DNA of 40,318 bases from Planctomycetota bacterium (GTDB lineage: Bacteria > Planctomycetota > Phycisphaerae > Sedimentisphaerales > Anaerobacaceae): the NCBI GenBank assembly GCA_019456145.1, contig VRUL01000043.1, positions 1-40,318 on the forward strand, given 5' to 3'. Positions 13,752-22,568 of the stretch are shown one piece after another. A program made the translations under genes and the position numbers. Every line of letters starts with the position of its first letter. The first letter of the stretch is position 1. Below the pieces are notes generated by a model. That model was not told the origin of the DNA, searched no databases, and saw only the letters and a program-made list of their open reading frames with translations.

Positions 13752-16307
13752 TTAAAATCCCAGAGATTCACCTTTGTGAATCGCCAGTCCTATCTGCTCG
13801 TCCCCTTTTAGTCGGCCGTTATACCACAACAGCCAGCGGCCTCTTTTCTTTTCGTATATAGCGAACGGCTTATAACAAGCGTCCCCATCCCATGTCCCTT
13901 CTCCAGGCCGAATAATCGGATTCTCGGGATGACGCTGCCAATTCGTCACCCCGTCACGTGAACGCGCCAGCCCAATCTGTGCGTGATGTTCGTCTCTAAA
14001 TCCGATATAGAACATCAAATACCAATCGTCCTGCCGAATCACTTGACACCCGGTCACCTTATGTTTCTCCCATTCGTTATTCCGATCTGCTGTAAACACA
14101 GGATTGGTTCGTAGTTTCTTCCAGTTCAGACCGTCGACGCTCGTGGCATACCCGATGGCGTTAGGCTCATATTGCTCGCCCGCCGAATACCACATTTGGT
14201 AGAGTTGCTTTTCTTTGTTCCACATAACGTGGGGACACATAACCGCGGCGCCTTCCCACGGTTCATCCGGTGACAGTACCGGCTTGGCACCGACCCGATT
14301 CCACATCAGGCCGTCCTTACTCGCAGCATATCCAATCCACGAGCGGTCCTTCATCTGGCCTGTATACCACATGTGATAGCTGTTCTTATGTTTAATAACG
14401 GCAGGGCGGTTCACCCGACCTTCCCAGCCCGACCTTGCCCTTGGCCCTATTACAATTCTCGGCACTCTCCAGCCAATACCATCGGAGCTTTCGACTAAAG
14501 CGATCGACCTTTTTGGCCGCCAGGAGAAATACATACGGTAGATATTTCCTTCATCCAATACTGACACGTCGAAGCATGTGCCGAGTTCACCGCCGAGGAC
14601 CGGATTCTTCTCGTACTTACGCCAGCCGGCCCTGGTTTGGCTCGTTCGCGACTGTTTTTCTTTTTCAACCAGCGGCAATCGGCCTGTAACCCGCTCGATG
14701 GTTTCCGATTGTGCAATCTCTTTGCCATTTGCAAAAACCCGCAGTCCTTTACCCTTATTGTATTTCCTGCCGGTCTTGTCCCATATAATTGTGATAGTCC
14801 GCCCGTGATACAAAACGTTATCCAGGCAGAACCAGTCCCACGTATCAGCACCAAGGAGCGGATTTACCACAATAATATCATCCGGACCAGGCCGGAGTCC
14901 AACAAGCCCCGAAATTATTAAATCACAATAACCCGAGTGATTATAATCCTTGCCGCGCTCTTTGCCCCCCTTACCTTTGTCCCACGTGCCGTCCCTCCAG
15001 CTCTTCAATCGAGTCCGCGATATCCAGTCACCGGTGTAAGGATTCAGGTTCTCGTCAATCCACGGCACAACGCGCCCGTCTTCTCGTTTGAGCTGGTGAC
15101 TTTTCGTGTAGATTTTCAGAGTCGCAAAGTAATCGCTTTTACTGATGGCGTTCTGCTTATAGTTATTCAGCAGGTTAGCCAGGCCCACCAGTACCTGCGT
15201 GGTCGCAAAGGGCCAGCTCGGCCCATTCCACTGGCACTCATGTCCCTTATAAGAAACGACGAATCGAGCGTGACGCTGCTCCGCGGTGGTCGGCCCAAAC
15301 GGTGCATAAAATCCCTTCGGGTCTGTCAACTGCTTCCACGCTTCTTCATATCCCTTGTCAGCATCCGGCAAACTAAAGTACCAGGGCACATAGCCAAGCA
15401 GTTCGCGCACATCAACAAGCTGCTCTGATTTGCGAGGAAGTGTCTTGAAAAACTTCGCTTCTCTGTCCCAGAGCTTGTCTTGAACGAGTTTTTTAATCTT
15501 TGCCGCCTTTGCCTGATAGTTTGTGGCCAGTTCCTTATTACCGGCCAGCCCCGCGATCCTGGCGATAGCCACTGCATCACCGTACATATAGGAATTGATA
15601 GTAGCACGCTTTCCGCTGCCGCCTATGGAGACCTCCATACCATCCCGGTCATCGATTTGCCAGAACAAACCATCCGGCTCAAGCCTCTTTTTCTCCCACT
15701 CTTGATAGTTGTTGACCAAGTCTGCAAGCAGGTCAGTAACGTGTTGCTTATCCGCCTTTACCAAATACCTCGCCCACATTGCATCTGCAGCCCAGAAACT
15801 GTAACTTCGTACGCTGCCGCCTTTGCGGAACCAGAACACCGCATAATCATCCAGGTATTTCCGATTATGCAGCCAGCGACCCTCGTAAAAATGATGACCG
15901 GCAGGACAGTTAATAGTATTGTGCTTGCCCGACCATCCAACTTTCGGAAGAAATTCAGTGATTACGAATCCATCCGGCGTCAGCTTTATATGTTTGCGGT
16001 ACGTCCACCAGCGAAAATAATACGTCCGCTCCAAATCCTTATCGGGGCACTCAAAAAAAGGAACGTTCGCCTTCAGAAATTCCAACGCCTTTTCGTTGGG
16101 AATATGCTGAATATATAGTTCCTCATCATTTTCGTTGAATGTATTGATATAATGACTGAATGAGTCGGCTTTCAACACAAACGCCTTCGGAGTATCAACT
16201 GCTGCAATTGTATCCGGCACTAAAGATATTAATAGAAAGACCAAAACGAAAACTCTTGCGACTATCGTGTATCCACCATTGGGTGTCCTACCGAGAGAAT
16301 CGAGCAT
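13752..16307 (-). CDS. Exported (alpha/alpha)6 glycosidase fused to a GH43/GH32-like beta-propeller
   Basis: This is an 851-residue protein with a signal peptide (VARVFVLVFLLISLVPDTIA). Residues about 60-540 form an MGH1/GH63-like six-hairpin glycosidase: EPDGLFWQIDDRDGMEVSIGG, YMYGDAVAIARIAGL and CQWNGPSWPFATTQVLVGLANLL are typical substrate-pocket segments. A beta-rich closing part (NVLYHGRTITIIWD) follows. From about 555 on there is a second domain made of repeated W-Y/F-x-x-x-x-x-D-G-x-x-W blades (ALVESSDGIGW, GYAASKDGLMWNRV, GYATSVDGLNWKKL, LARSRDGVTNWQRH), a five-bladed propeller like GH43/GH32 or sialidase-type proteins. GAGGGTGG precedes the ATG. The protein probably trims oligosaccharides released by the adjacent lyase. 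Catalytic residues of the propeller are not assigned. Confidence 0.78.
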   Translation of the reverse strand: MLDSLGRTPNGGYTIVARVFVLVFLLISLVPDTIAAVDTPKAFVLKADSFSHYINTFNENDEELYIQHIPNEKALEFLKANVPFFECPDKDLERTYYFRWWTYRKHIKLTPDGFVITEFLPKVGWSGKHNTINCPAGHHFYEGRWLHNRKYLDDYAVFWFRKGGSVRSYSFWAADAMWARYLVKADKQHVTDLLADLVNNYQEWEKKRLEPDGLFWQIDDRDGMEVSIGGSGKRATINSYMYGDAVAIARIAGLAGNKELATNYQAKAAKIKKLVQDKLWDREAKFFKTLPRKSEQLVDVRELLGYVPWYFSLPDADKGYEEAWKQLTDPKGFYAPFGPTTAEQRHARFVVSYKGHECQWNGPSWPFATTQVLVGLANLLNNYKQNAISKSDYFATLKIYTKSHQLKREDGRVVPWIDENLNPYTGDWISRTRLKSWRDGTWDKGKGGKERGKDYNHSGYCDLIISGLVGLRPGPDDIIVVNPLLGADTWDWFCLDNVLYHGRTITIIWDKTGRKYNKGKGLRVFANGKEIAQSETIERVTGRLPLVEKEKQSRTSQTRAGWRKYEKNPVLGGELGTCFDVSVLDEGNIYRMYFSWRPKRSIALVESSDGIGWRVPRIVIGPRARSGWEGRVNRPAVIKHKNSYHMWYTGQMKDRSWIGYAASKDGLMWNRVGAKPVLSPDEPWEGAAVMCPHVMWNKEKQLYQMWYSAGEQYEPNAIGYATSVDGLNWKKLRTNPVFTADRNNEWEKHKVTGCQVIRQDDWYLMFYIGFRDEHHAQIGLARSRDGVTNWQRHPENPIIRPGEGTWDGDACYKPFAIYEKKRGRWLLWYNGRLKGDEQIGLAIHKGESLGF

Positions 16308-16359
16308 CTAACCACCCTCACCTTCTTGATATTCGCGACATAGTTTAGTTTGTAAGGTT

Positions 16360-17298
16360 TTAGTTCACTTCAAGTGAGCCAACCAGTTCTTTAATATTCA
16401 AAATATTTTTGCTGGCGCAATACCCTTTTATGCCGTCGATTATTTTTACCGCGCATCCCGGCTCAACAAAATTCGCCGTGCCGACGGCCACCGCTGACGC
16501 CCCTGCGATAATAAATTCGACAGCATCCGAAACCGTCCTGATTCCCCCCATCCCCAGAATCGGTATCCCCAAACTTTTGGTTACCTCGTTGTAAACCTTA
16601 TTGACCAGGTAAACAGCTATCGGCTTTATCGCCGGCCCCGACAATCCACCTGTTGCATTGGCCAGAATCGGTTTGCGAGTTTCAATATCGATAACCATCG
16701 CGGTAAATGTATTTACAAGGCTAAGTGCATTGGCGCCGGTATCAACCGCTACTTGAGCAATCACACTGACATCCGTAACAGCAGGGGGAAGCTTCACCAT
16801 CAAAATCTTATCACCTACTACATTTTTCACCGCAGAAGTAACCGCCGCCACCTGTGAAGGGTCGGTCCCGAAACTTATCCCGCCCAGTTCTACATTGGGA
16901 CAACTGATATTCAGCTCAAGCCCGGCTACCGCATCTGAACTCGCCAGCCGCTCGGCGACCGCTACGTATTCATCAATCGTTTCGCCCGCTATATTAACAA
17001 AAACCGCGCAGGACAGCTTCTCCAGGGCCGGCAGTTTTTCCTCAACGAAGGCATCCAATCCGATATTCGCCCACCCGATTGCGTTAAGCATCCCGGAATC
17101 GGTCTCGACAATCCTCGGCGTCGCGTTACCTTGCCTGGGCTTGGCCGTGATACTCTTGGTTATAAATCCGCCCAGAGAGCTCACATCCATAAAATCACTC
17201 AGCTCATCAGCGTACCCGCACGTCCCCGACGCCGTAAACACAGGATTCCCCAACCGAATCCCCGCAAAATCAATTGATATATTAACCTTTTCTTCCAT
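16360..17298 (-). CDS. pyrD: Dihydroorotate dehydrogenase B, catalytic subunit
   Basis: This 312-residue FMN protein catalyses dihydroorotate to orotate in pyrimidine synthesis, with electrons passed to PyrK and NAD+. FAGIRLGNPVFTASGTCGYADE is the usual class 1 opening. NISCPNVELGGISFG holds the catalytic Cys of class 1B (class 2 enzymes use Ser). FITKSITAKPR and ILMVKLPPAV carry FMN-contact lysines, and GMGGIRTVSDAVEFIIAGASAVAVGT is the phosphate-binding end. The length is normal for the family. It lies 16 bases after pyrK, which confirms the 1B type. It sits 52 bases before the glycosidase-propeller gene with no evident terminator between. Confidence 0.95.
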   Translation of the reverse strand: MEEKVNISIDFAGIRLGNPVFTASGTCGYADELSDFMDVSSLGGFITKSITAKPRQGNATPRIVETDSGMLNAIGWANIGLDAFVEEKLPALEKLSCAVFVNIAGETIDEYVAVAERLASSDAVAGLELNISCPNVELGGISFGTDPSQVAAVTSAVKNVVGDKILMVKLPPAVTDVSVIAQVAVDTGANALSLVNTFTAMVIDIETRKPILANATGGLSGPAIKPIAVYLVNKVYNEVTKSLGIPILGMGGIRTVSDAVEFIIAGASAVAVGTANFVEPGCAVKIIDGIKGYCASKNILNIKELVGSLEVN

Positions 17299-17314
17299 AA
17301 GACGACACCCTGAA

Positions 17315-18265
17315 CTATGAATGAAAAACTATTGTTTTGCTGTTAAAAACAGGGCCATCCGTACAGCACATCTTATAGATGCTCTCGCCTGGCCTATCTG
17401 TTTTACATTCTACCGCGCAGCTCTGGCAGATACCAATACCGCAGGCCATCCGCCTCTCCATACTAACCTGACAATCAATATTTTTTTCTTTAGCAATTTT
17501 AGCCACCCGCGCCAGCATCGCCTCAGGTCCGCAGCTATAAATAACCATACTCTCGCATGCTGAATCGGACTTTCCGAGCCATTCCAAAAGGCAATCGGTT
17601 ACGGGCCCGGCAAAACCAGACGAGCCATCATCCGTCGCCACCAGCGATTCTACACCATACCTGGCAAACTCACGCAGCCAAAATCCCAACTGCTGAGATA
17701 TCTCATCCAGTTGCCGCTCAAAAGGAAGCTCCTCTACTGTCTTGGCACCGGCAAACGCAGTCACGTTAATATCCCGAAAATCGGCAGTTAGAATCTTCGC
17801 AAGGTGCTGCAGTGGTCCGGCACCCATCCCACCGGAAACAAGAAGCGCCGTCTTCTTACCATCCGGCACCCAAAAGCCATTACCCAAAGGCCCAATCACG
17901 CTGACCGTATCTTTTGCCGACAACGACGTCATTCGAAGGCTCCCGGGCCCGATGACGCAATAGAGAATATCAACAGAAGTTTTATTGTGTTTTGTAGTAA
18001 CATCAACAAAACTAAAAGGCCTCCGCAGCAGTATCTTCCGCTCGGCAGCATCGGCCAATTCGTCCGGGATTTTATCCGCAGGCGGCAGGGCGGTTTCCGA
18101 AAGGTCTAATTGCGCGAACTGTCCCGCGCCAATCTTGGCGAACGCCTCTGCGCCCGCGCCCGAAAATTCCAGCCCAAGCCGATAGAATCGCTCACCTATC
18201 TGCTTATTCCCACAGACGGTAGCCCAATAAACTCCCCTTTTTGCTGCCGAGCATTTTTCTGACAT
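17315..18265 (-). CDS. pyrK: Dihydroorotate dehydrogenase electron transfer subunit
   Basis: This 316-residue protein starts from the ATG at 18265; a GTG six bases earlier is also in frame. It carries FAD (RRPFSFVDV and the following beta-barrel) and an NAD-binding domain (LLVSGGMGAGPLQHLAKIL, YSCGPEAMLARVAKIA). Near the C-terminus it has a 2Fe-2S cluster site, CGIGICQSCAVEC with a later Cys-Cys (KMCC). It moves electrons from PyrD to NAD+. The family normally has about 250-290 residues; the extra length is mostly in the N-terminal barrel (ETALPPADKIPDELADAAER), a modest insertion. It is directly upstream of pyrD. Confidence 0.93.
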   Translation of the reverse strand: MSEKCSAAKRGVYWATVCGNKQIGERFYRLGLEFSGAGAEAFAKIGAGQFAQLDLSETALPPADKIPDELADAAERKILLRRPFSFVDVTTKHNKTSVDILYCVIGPGSLRMTSLSAKDTVSVIGPLGNGFWVPDGKKTALLVSGGMGAGPLQHLAKILTADFRDINVTAFAGAKTVEELPFERQLDEISQQLGFWLREFARYGVESLVATDDGSSGFAGPVTDCLLEWLGKSDSACESMVIYSCGPEAMLARVAKIAKEKNIDCQVSMERRMACGIGICQSCAVECKTDRPGESIYKMCCTDGPVFNSKTIVFHS

Positions 18266-18324
18266 AAACACCTGCTATATTAATGGCCCTATCTGTAAAG
18301 ATTCTGAACACATATTTGTCGCTA

Positions 18325-19569
18325 TTAAAGCAAACCTTCATAAATCCTGATACCGTCCACAACTTTGCAGATATGAACGGCATATTTATCGGCAAACTCA
18401 GGGCAACTGCGCGGGTATCCTGTATCAACTGCCCGCTGGACCGCTTCGACACTTTCTGACCGAACCAAAGCGCCCGATGCCCCCTTGTCGCCGCCGCCTA
18501 ACATCCGCTCTCCCAAAACACCCGGTACAGTTCGAACAATATCGCACATAGTCTCTAATTCCGCCCCCGATATCTTGTAATCATCACGAAGTCCTGTGCC
18601 GTCTTCTCTGAATATCCGGCCCACTGTTTCAATGTCTCCAGCCTTCCAGGCTTCCAGCATTTTATAGAACCGGTTTTGCGATGCATAAATATACTTGAGC
18701 CGGTCGCACAAATCAGGATAGCTCTCACCGAACTCGGCCATAATCTTTTCGTACAATGCCTCATCCTTGATGTCCGCAAGGCACGAAATATCGTAATTGG
18801 CTTTCTGTAATATCGAAACCAGTTCCTCGCATTCTCCCCTGCGTATTTTATAGGTGGATTTTTCAAGACCGGGCCGAACCGTCCCCGTATCAAGAACCAC
18901 TATACGAAAATCCGTGGCGCAGGCACCTAATTGGACATAATCCACAGACCTCTTTGCCGGATTATAATATGTCCCCATGCTTTCCCGCCCGAATAATATC
19001 ATAATCTGGTCGAGTTTCCCACAGGGAGAGCCGATATAGTCGTTTTCGACGGCCTGTGCAAGATCGACGACTGTCATCTTATCTTCTATCTCGATGCCGT
19101 TTGCTTCCAGCAGTGACAAAATCAGGTTCAAACTCAAAGACGCCGACCGGCTCATCCCGCCGCCAGGTATGTTCCCATAGATAACACCATCAATACCTTG
19201 TTTGAGTTGATAACCTTCACGCCTTAAGATATAATCAATGCCGTATGGAAAGCGCCCCCACGTCTCAGAGATGGCCGCCGACTTAGGCTCTGGAACATCA
19301 CCTAATTTAAATTCAATGACCCCATCATCAGGAAAATTGCCGCTAAACAATTTAATTTTATCGGTTCCGTTAGGCTTATACGCCATCCAGATAAACCTGT
19401 CTGTTGCTACTCCGAATAGCTCCGTGCCGTTATAGTCGCCGTGTTCAACACCAAGACAGAACCGTGATGAGCTTCTACGCACCTTAGCACCGCAGATATA
19501 CAGGCCGTTTTGCTGGGCCAGACCTTTTAACTTTTCTACCATTTCCTTATCAATTGAACTTGCCGGCAT
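18325..19569 (-). CDS. Galactokinase-like GHMP sugar kinase
   Basis: This 414-residue cytoplasmic kinase has AGGAA upstream of the ATG. It shows all three GHMP motifs in modified form: GVEHGDYNGTELFGVATDR (motif 1, compare the galactokinase GEHTDYN), GNIPGGGMSRSASLSLNL (motif 2, the phosphate-binding loop, with Ser-Arg-Ser-Ala in place of Ser-Ser-Ser-Ala) and GERMLGGGDKGASGALV (motif 3). GKLDQIMILFG supplies the probable catalytic Asp. The changes in motifs 1 and 2 make the exact sugar uncertain: galactose, galacturonate or another aldose are possible. It lies 25 bases downstream of the sodium symporter, suggesting uptake followed by phosphorylation. Confidence 0.83.
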   Translation of the reverse strand: MPASSIDKEMVEKLKGLAQQNGLYICGAKVRRSSSRFCLGVEHGDYNGTELFGVATDRFIWMAYKPNGTDKIKLFSGNFPDDGVIEFKLGDVPEPKSAAISETWGRFPYGIDYILRREGYQLKQGIDGVIYGNIPGGGMSRSASLSLNLILSLLEANGIEIEDKMTVVDLAQAVENDYIGSPCGKLDQIMILFGRESMGTYYNPAKRSVDYVQLGACATDFRIVVLDTGTVRPGLEKSTYKIRRGECEELVSILQKANYDISCLADIKDEALYEKIMAEFGESYPDLCDRLKYIYASQNRFYKMLEAWKAGDIETVGRIFREDGTGLRDDYKISGAELETMCDIVRTVPGVLGERMLGGGDKGASGALVRSESVEAVQRAVDTGYPRSCPEFADKYAVHICKVVDGIRIYEGLL

Positions 19570-19594
19570 TCTTTCGTTCCTCGTTTGTTATCTC

Positions 19595-21205
19595 TTACCA
19601 GAAAATGATGTAAAGACCGATGGTTACTGCTATCACGATTGCGCCTAACCACATAACCGATGAAGCCGGCCTCATATCAAACTCCTCTCGTACCGGCATG
19701 ACTTTCGGCTTTGCCAATGGCTTTATACACGTTATCAAGGCCATTACCGCAAGGATAATAACAAAGGTTATTGCCATTCGGTTCAAAAAAGCAATTTCAC
19801 TAAACTGCCAATGCAAAAAACCATAAACAGGAACGCTAAGAACCAGCCCAACTACACCTGCCACAGGCGGGGCCTTCTTGAAAATCATACCGAACACAAA
19901 CACTCCAAGTATCCCCGGTGAAATATAACCCTGGAATTCCTGAATGTACGTGAAGATGCCCATAAATCTCGGATCTCCTAACATCGGCGCTATCAACATC
20001 CCGATAACCACGAAAACTCCGGTCGCCATCCGGCCAGTCCATATAAGACTCTTGTCCGACGCATCTTTTTTCAAGTGACGCTTGACCAGATCCATTGTAA
20101 ATATAGTCGATGCCGAATTCAGCATAGACGCTAAGCTGCTTATTACCGCACCGCTGATGGCCGCGAATATAAACGCCCTTGCTCCAGGCCCCACAAGGTG
20201 CCTTATCAAAAGCGGATAGGCCGCATCCGTTCCGCTATCGCCTGTCATCTTGTCACCAAAAAGTTGAATCGACATAATACCCGGAAAGATAATAATAAAT
20301 GGGATAATCAATTTTAAACCCGCCGCAAAAATAATTCCGAGCTGGCCCTGCTTGAGGGTCTTGGCAGCTAACGTCCTCTGGCAAATATACTGATTCAGAC
20401 CCCAGTAGTAAAAGTTCGGAATCCAAAGGCCAATAACCAGAGCTGTCCAGGGTAGAACTGAATGCTCTTTGGGCAGGATCATATGCAGCTTGTCAGCGTT
20501 CTTTTCGCTGAACAGTTGTATCCCGTTTGATAGCGTACTAAATATTCCCGCCCCGGCTTCAGTCGATGGATGCAGCTTGCCTATCGCGATAAAACCCAGG
20601 ACCATCGTTACCGCGCCGCCGATTATCAGGGCCGAGCCTTGAAAAAGATCTGCCCAGGCAACGGCCTTTAATCCGCCCCAGATAGTGTATAGTCCTGCTA
20701 TGCCTCCTATGACCAGGATTCCGTACAGCAGATGCCTTGGATTGTCCAGATCTCCGAATATCGTCTGTAACGTCAGACCTCCGGAATAAAGGACCGCCGC
20801 AATTGTGACTCCGATGTATATCACCATCGTATAAAAGGCCATAATCGCTCGTGCGGTTGGATTGTAGCGATATTCCAGATACTCCGGGATCGTAAAGATT
20901 CCACTTCGTAGAAACCTCGGCAAAAAGAAAATAGCAACAAAAACCAGAGTAATTGCCGCAATCCACTCGTAGCTGGCTATAGCCAGACCTGCTATTCCCG
21001 CCCCTTGACCGGCCATCCCAACAAAGTGCTCGGTCGATATGTTGGCCGCTATCAGCGAAAGACCAATGAATGGCCACAACAAACTACGACCGGCAAGAAA
21101 GAAATCCTCACTGGTCTTTTCTTTCCGGCTTTTGTACATGCTCACGCCGATTACTATGCCGAAAAATGCCAGAAATACGCTAATGTCAAGCCAGCTTAGC
21201 TCCAT
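19595..21205 (-). CDS. Sodium:solute symporter (SSS/SLC5 family), probable sugar transporter
   Basis: This 536-residue membrane protein has about 13-14 hydrophobic helices. Family landmarks are SEDFFLAGRSLLWPFIGLSLIAANISTEHFVGMAGQG near the N-terminus and the stretch FTIPEYLEYRYNPTARAIMAFY. Others are GGLKAVAWADLFQG and ISGAVISSLASMLNSASTIFTMDL, which resemble the sodium- and substrate-binding regions of SGLT-type sugar carriers. I chose the ATG at 21205, which has GGGA close upstream; a TTG two codons earlier is the alternative. The kinase gene follows directly, so it probably imports a monosaccharide with sodium. Confidence 0.92.
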   Translation of the reverse strand: MELSWLDISVFLAFFGIVIGVSMYKSRKEKTSEDFFLAGRSLLWPFIGLSLIAANISTEHFVGMAGQGAGIAGLAIASYEWIAAITLVFVAIFFLPRFLRSGIFTIPEYLEYRYNPTARAIMAFYTMVIYIGVTIAAVLYSGGLTLQTIFGDLDNPRHLLYGILVIGGIAGLYTIWGGLKAVAWADLFQGSALIIGGAVTMVLGFIAIGKLHPSTEAGAGIFSTLSNGIQLFSEKNADKLHMILPKEHSVLPWTALVIGLWIPNFYYWGLNQYICQRTLAAKTLKQGQLGIIFAAGLKLIIPFIIIFPGIMSIQLFGDKMTGDSGTDAAYPLLIRHLVGPGARAFIFAAISGAVISSLASMLNSASTIFTMDLVKRHLKKDASDKSLIWTGRMATGVFVVIGMLIAPMLGDPRFMGIFTYIQEFQGYISPGILGVFVFGMIFKKAPPVAGVVGLVLSVPVYGFLHWQFSEIAFLNRMAITFVIILAVMALITCIKPLAKPKVMPVREEFDMRPASSVMWLGAIVIAVTIGLYIIFW

Positions 21206-21207
21206 AA

Positions 21208-21324
21208 TCAATCCCTTTTCTTCTTTTCGCTTTCCTTCTCTGTTATCTCATTAAGATTTCCATTTTGCGATACACCGCGTAGCGACATCCTTGCTTTCTC
21301 CAATCTCACCACGTTGCCCGCCAT
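21208..21324 (-). CDS. Possible small ORF just upstream of the symporter
   Basis: An ATG at 21324 opens a 38-codon frame that ends in TGA two bases before the symporter ATG. The frame stays open further back to a stop at 21394-21396. The extra residues look protein-like (LPDSFYILAVGDREVI, then MAGNVVRLEKARMSLRG), so a CTG at 21372 or loss of an older start is possible. The tail is strongly charged (NEITEKESEKKKRD). I recognise no family. It overlaps a promoter-like TATAAT, so only one of the two readings may be right. Confidence 0.3.
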   Translation of the reverse strand: MAGNVVRLEKARMSLRGVSQNGNLNEITEKESEKKKRD

Positions 21325-21350
21325 TATAACTTCTCTATCTCCAACCGCAA
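21323..21350 (-). promoter_or_regulatory. Possible promoter for the symporter-kinase genes
   Basis: On the minus strand TTGCGG (21350-21345) and a perfect TATAAT (21328-21323) are 16 bases apart. This would start transcription about 110 bases before the symporter ATG. It overlaps the possible small ORF, which weakens both calls. Confidence 0.35.
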
Positions 21351-21715
21351 GAATATAGAAACTATCAGGCAGATGCTTGCCCCGGCATCGATGTCAGTTA
21401 AAAAACACATATCTAACCGGCTTCGGCCTTGCAAAAAAACCGTAGTATTACGCCATTTTGATTAAAAAGCAAAAATTTACCAATTTTTTCGTTACTAAAC
21501 AGCTTGAATAACTATAAACAGGCCTTATTTTTATTCATATCAAATTACAGGTTAATTGCCTGGATTCCTCAATTAGCTGTTAAATCGCTGCCCGATGTGG
21601 ACGATAATAAGATGAGCATCCCATTACTGTAGGAGTGTACTAAAAGCAACGGATTTGTTTAATTCTATGAACGAACAGCTTAGATAAGTGCTAATGGGGA
21701 ATTGGAGGCGATTTA
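21351..21715. other. Divergent intergenic region, no gene seen
   Basis: This stretch between the symporter side and the plus-strand YkgJ gene is AT-rich, especially 21440-21560. I see no convincing gene or RNA. It must hold the promoter for the plus-strand gene, but no good -35/-10 pair stands out. A GGAGG site lies directly before the ATG at 21716. Confidence 0.5.
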
Positions 21716-22558
21716 ATGGGTGAAAATCTTCTAACTACAGGAGACGGTAAGCCCATAGGGACCGGTGATGCTTACAACTCCGATACAGACGTTATCGGTC
21801 TCAAGCTTGATATACTCGGCAAAGAGCTGAATTTTTGTTTTGATGTCGGGCAGGGACAAGCGAAACTGGCGGACATTGTCCCGCTGGCTCGTACAATTTG
21901 CACAAAAATTACCAAGGTCGTAGTCGAAAGCATACGCAGCGAGGGAGGCCGCATCCCATGCTGCAAAGGCTGTGCGTCATGTTGTGGTCCTTACCTTGTC
22001 CCACTTTCGATTCCGGAAGCGCTTTGGCTCAGAGAGGAGATTTCAGCCGCACCGTCAGATCGGCGCGAATCAATATTCAAGGCCTGTCTTCTTGCGTCGC
22101 GGCGTATCTTAAGTCAAAAGCCACCGGAATCATTTATAGACAAAACAACAAAGGCGTCTCACGCGGACCCGGTCGACTTCAATCTGGTATCAGACTGGTA
22201 TTCGAGTTTTAAGTTGCCCTGTCCTTTTCTCTACAAAAGTGAATGTGCCATTTATGAACAGAGGCCGCTTGCGTGCAGAGAGCACTTCGTAAACGGTTCT
22301 TCCGAGGTGTGCAGAAGCCGGCAAGGTATCGCAGAAGTGGTTAAGATGCCGTTACAATTGCCCAATGCTCTTGCTCAATTGGCCAGCGAGCTTGAGGGTA
22401 CTGCACCCGAAGCAGTCATATTTCCGTTGGCGCTTCTATGGTGCCAGGAAAATCCGCAGCGTGCCGAACGGACCTGGCCTAAGGCGATGATGGTCAAGCG
22501 GTTTGTCGAGATTGTAGAAACCATGGCCTCGAAGAATTCTACAGCGGCAGTTGCATAA
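21716..22558 (+). CDS. YkgJ-type cysteine-cluster protein
   Basis: This 280-residue soluble protein has a strong GGAGG ribosome site. It holds the CxxCxxCC signature as CCKGCASCC (Cys82, 83, 86, 89, 90). A second set follows: CPFLYKSECAIYEQRPLACREHF (Cys169, 177, 187) and Cys199. Together these define the YkgJ/UPF0153 zinc- or iron-chelating family, whose biochemical role is not settled. The N-terminal 75 residues and C-terminal 80 residues extend the core and have no recognised motif. It is the only plus-strand gene between 4.8 and 31 kb and converges on nnrD with a 10-base gap. Confidence 0.82.
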   Translation: MGENLLTTGDGKPIGTGDAYNSDTDVIGLKLDILGKELNFCFDVGQGQAKLADIVPLARTICTKITKVVVESIRSEGGRIPCCKGCASCCGPYLVPLSIPEALWLREEISAAPSDRRESIFKACLLASRRILSQKPPESFIDKTTKASHADPVDFNLVSDWYSSFKLPCPFLYKSECAIYEQRPLACREHFVNGSSEVCRSRQGIAEVVKMPLQLPNALAQLASELEGTAPEAVIFPLALLWCQENPQRAERTWPKAMMVKRFVEIVETMASKNSTAAVA

Positions 22559-22568
22559 ATCAAGACAA

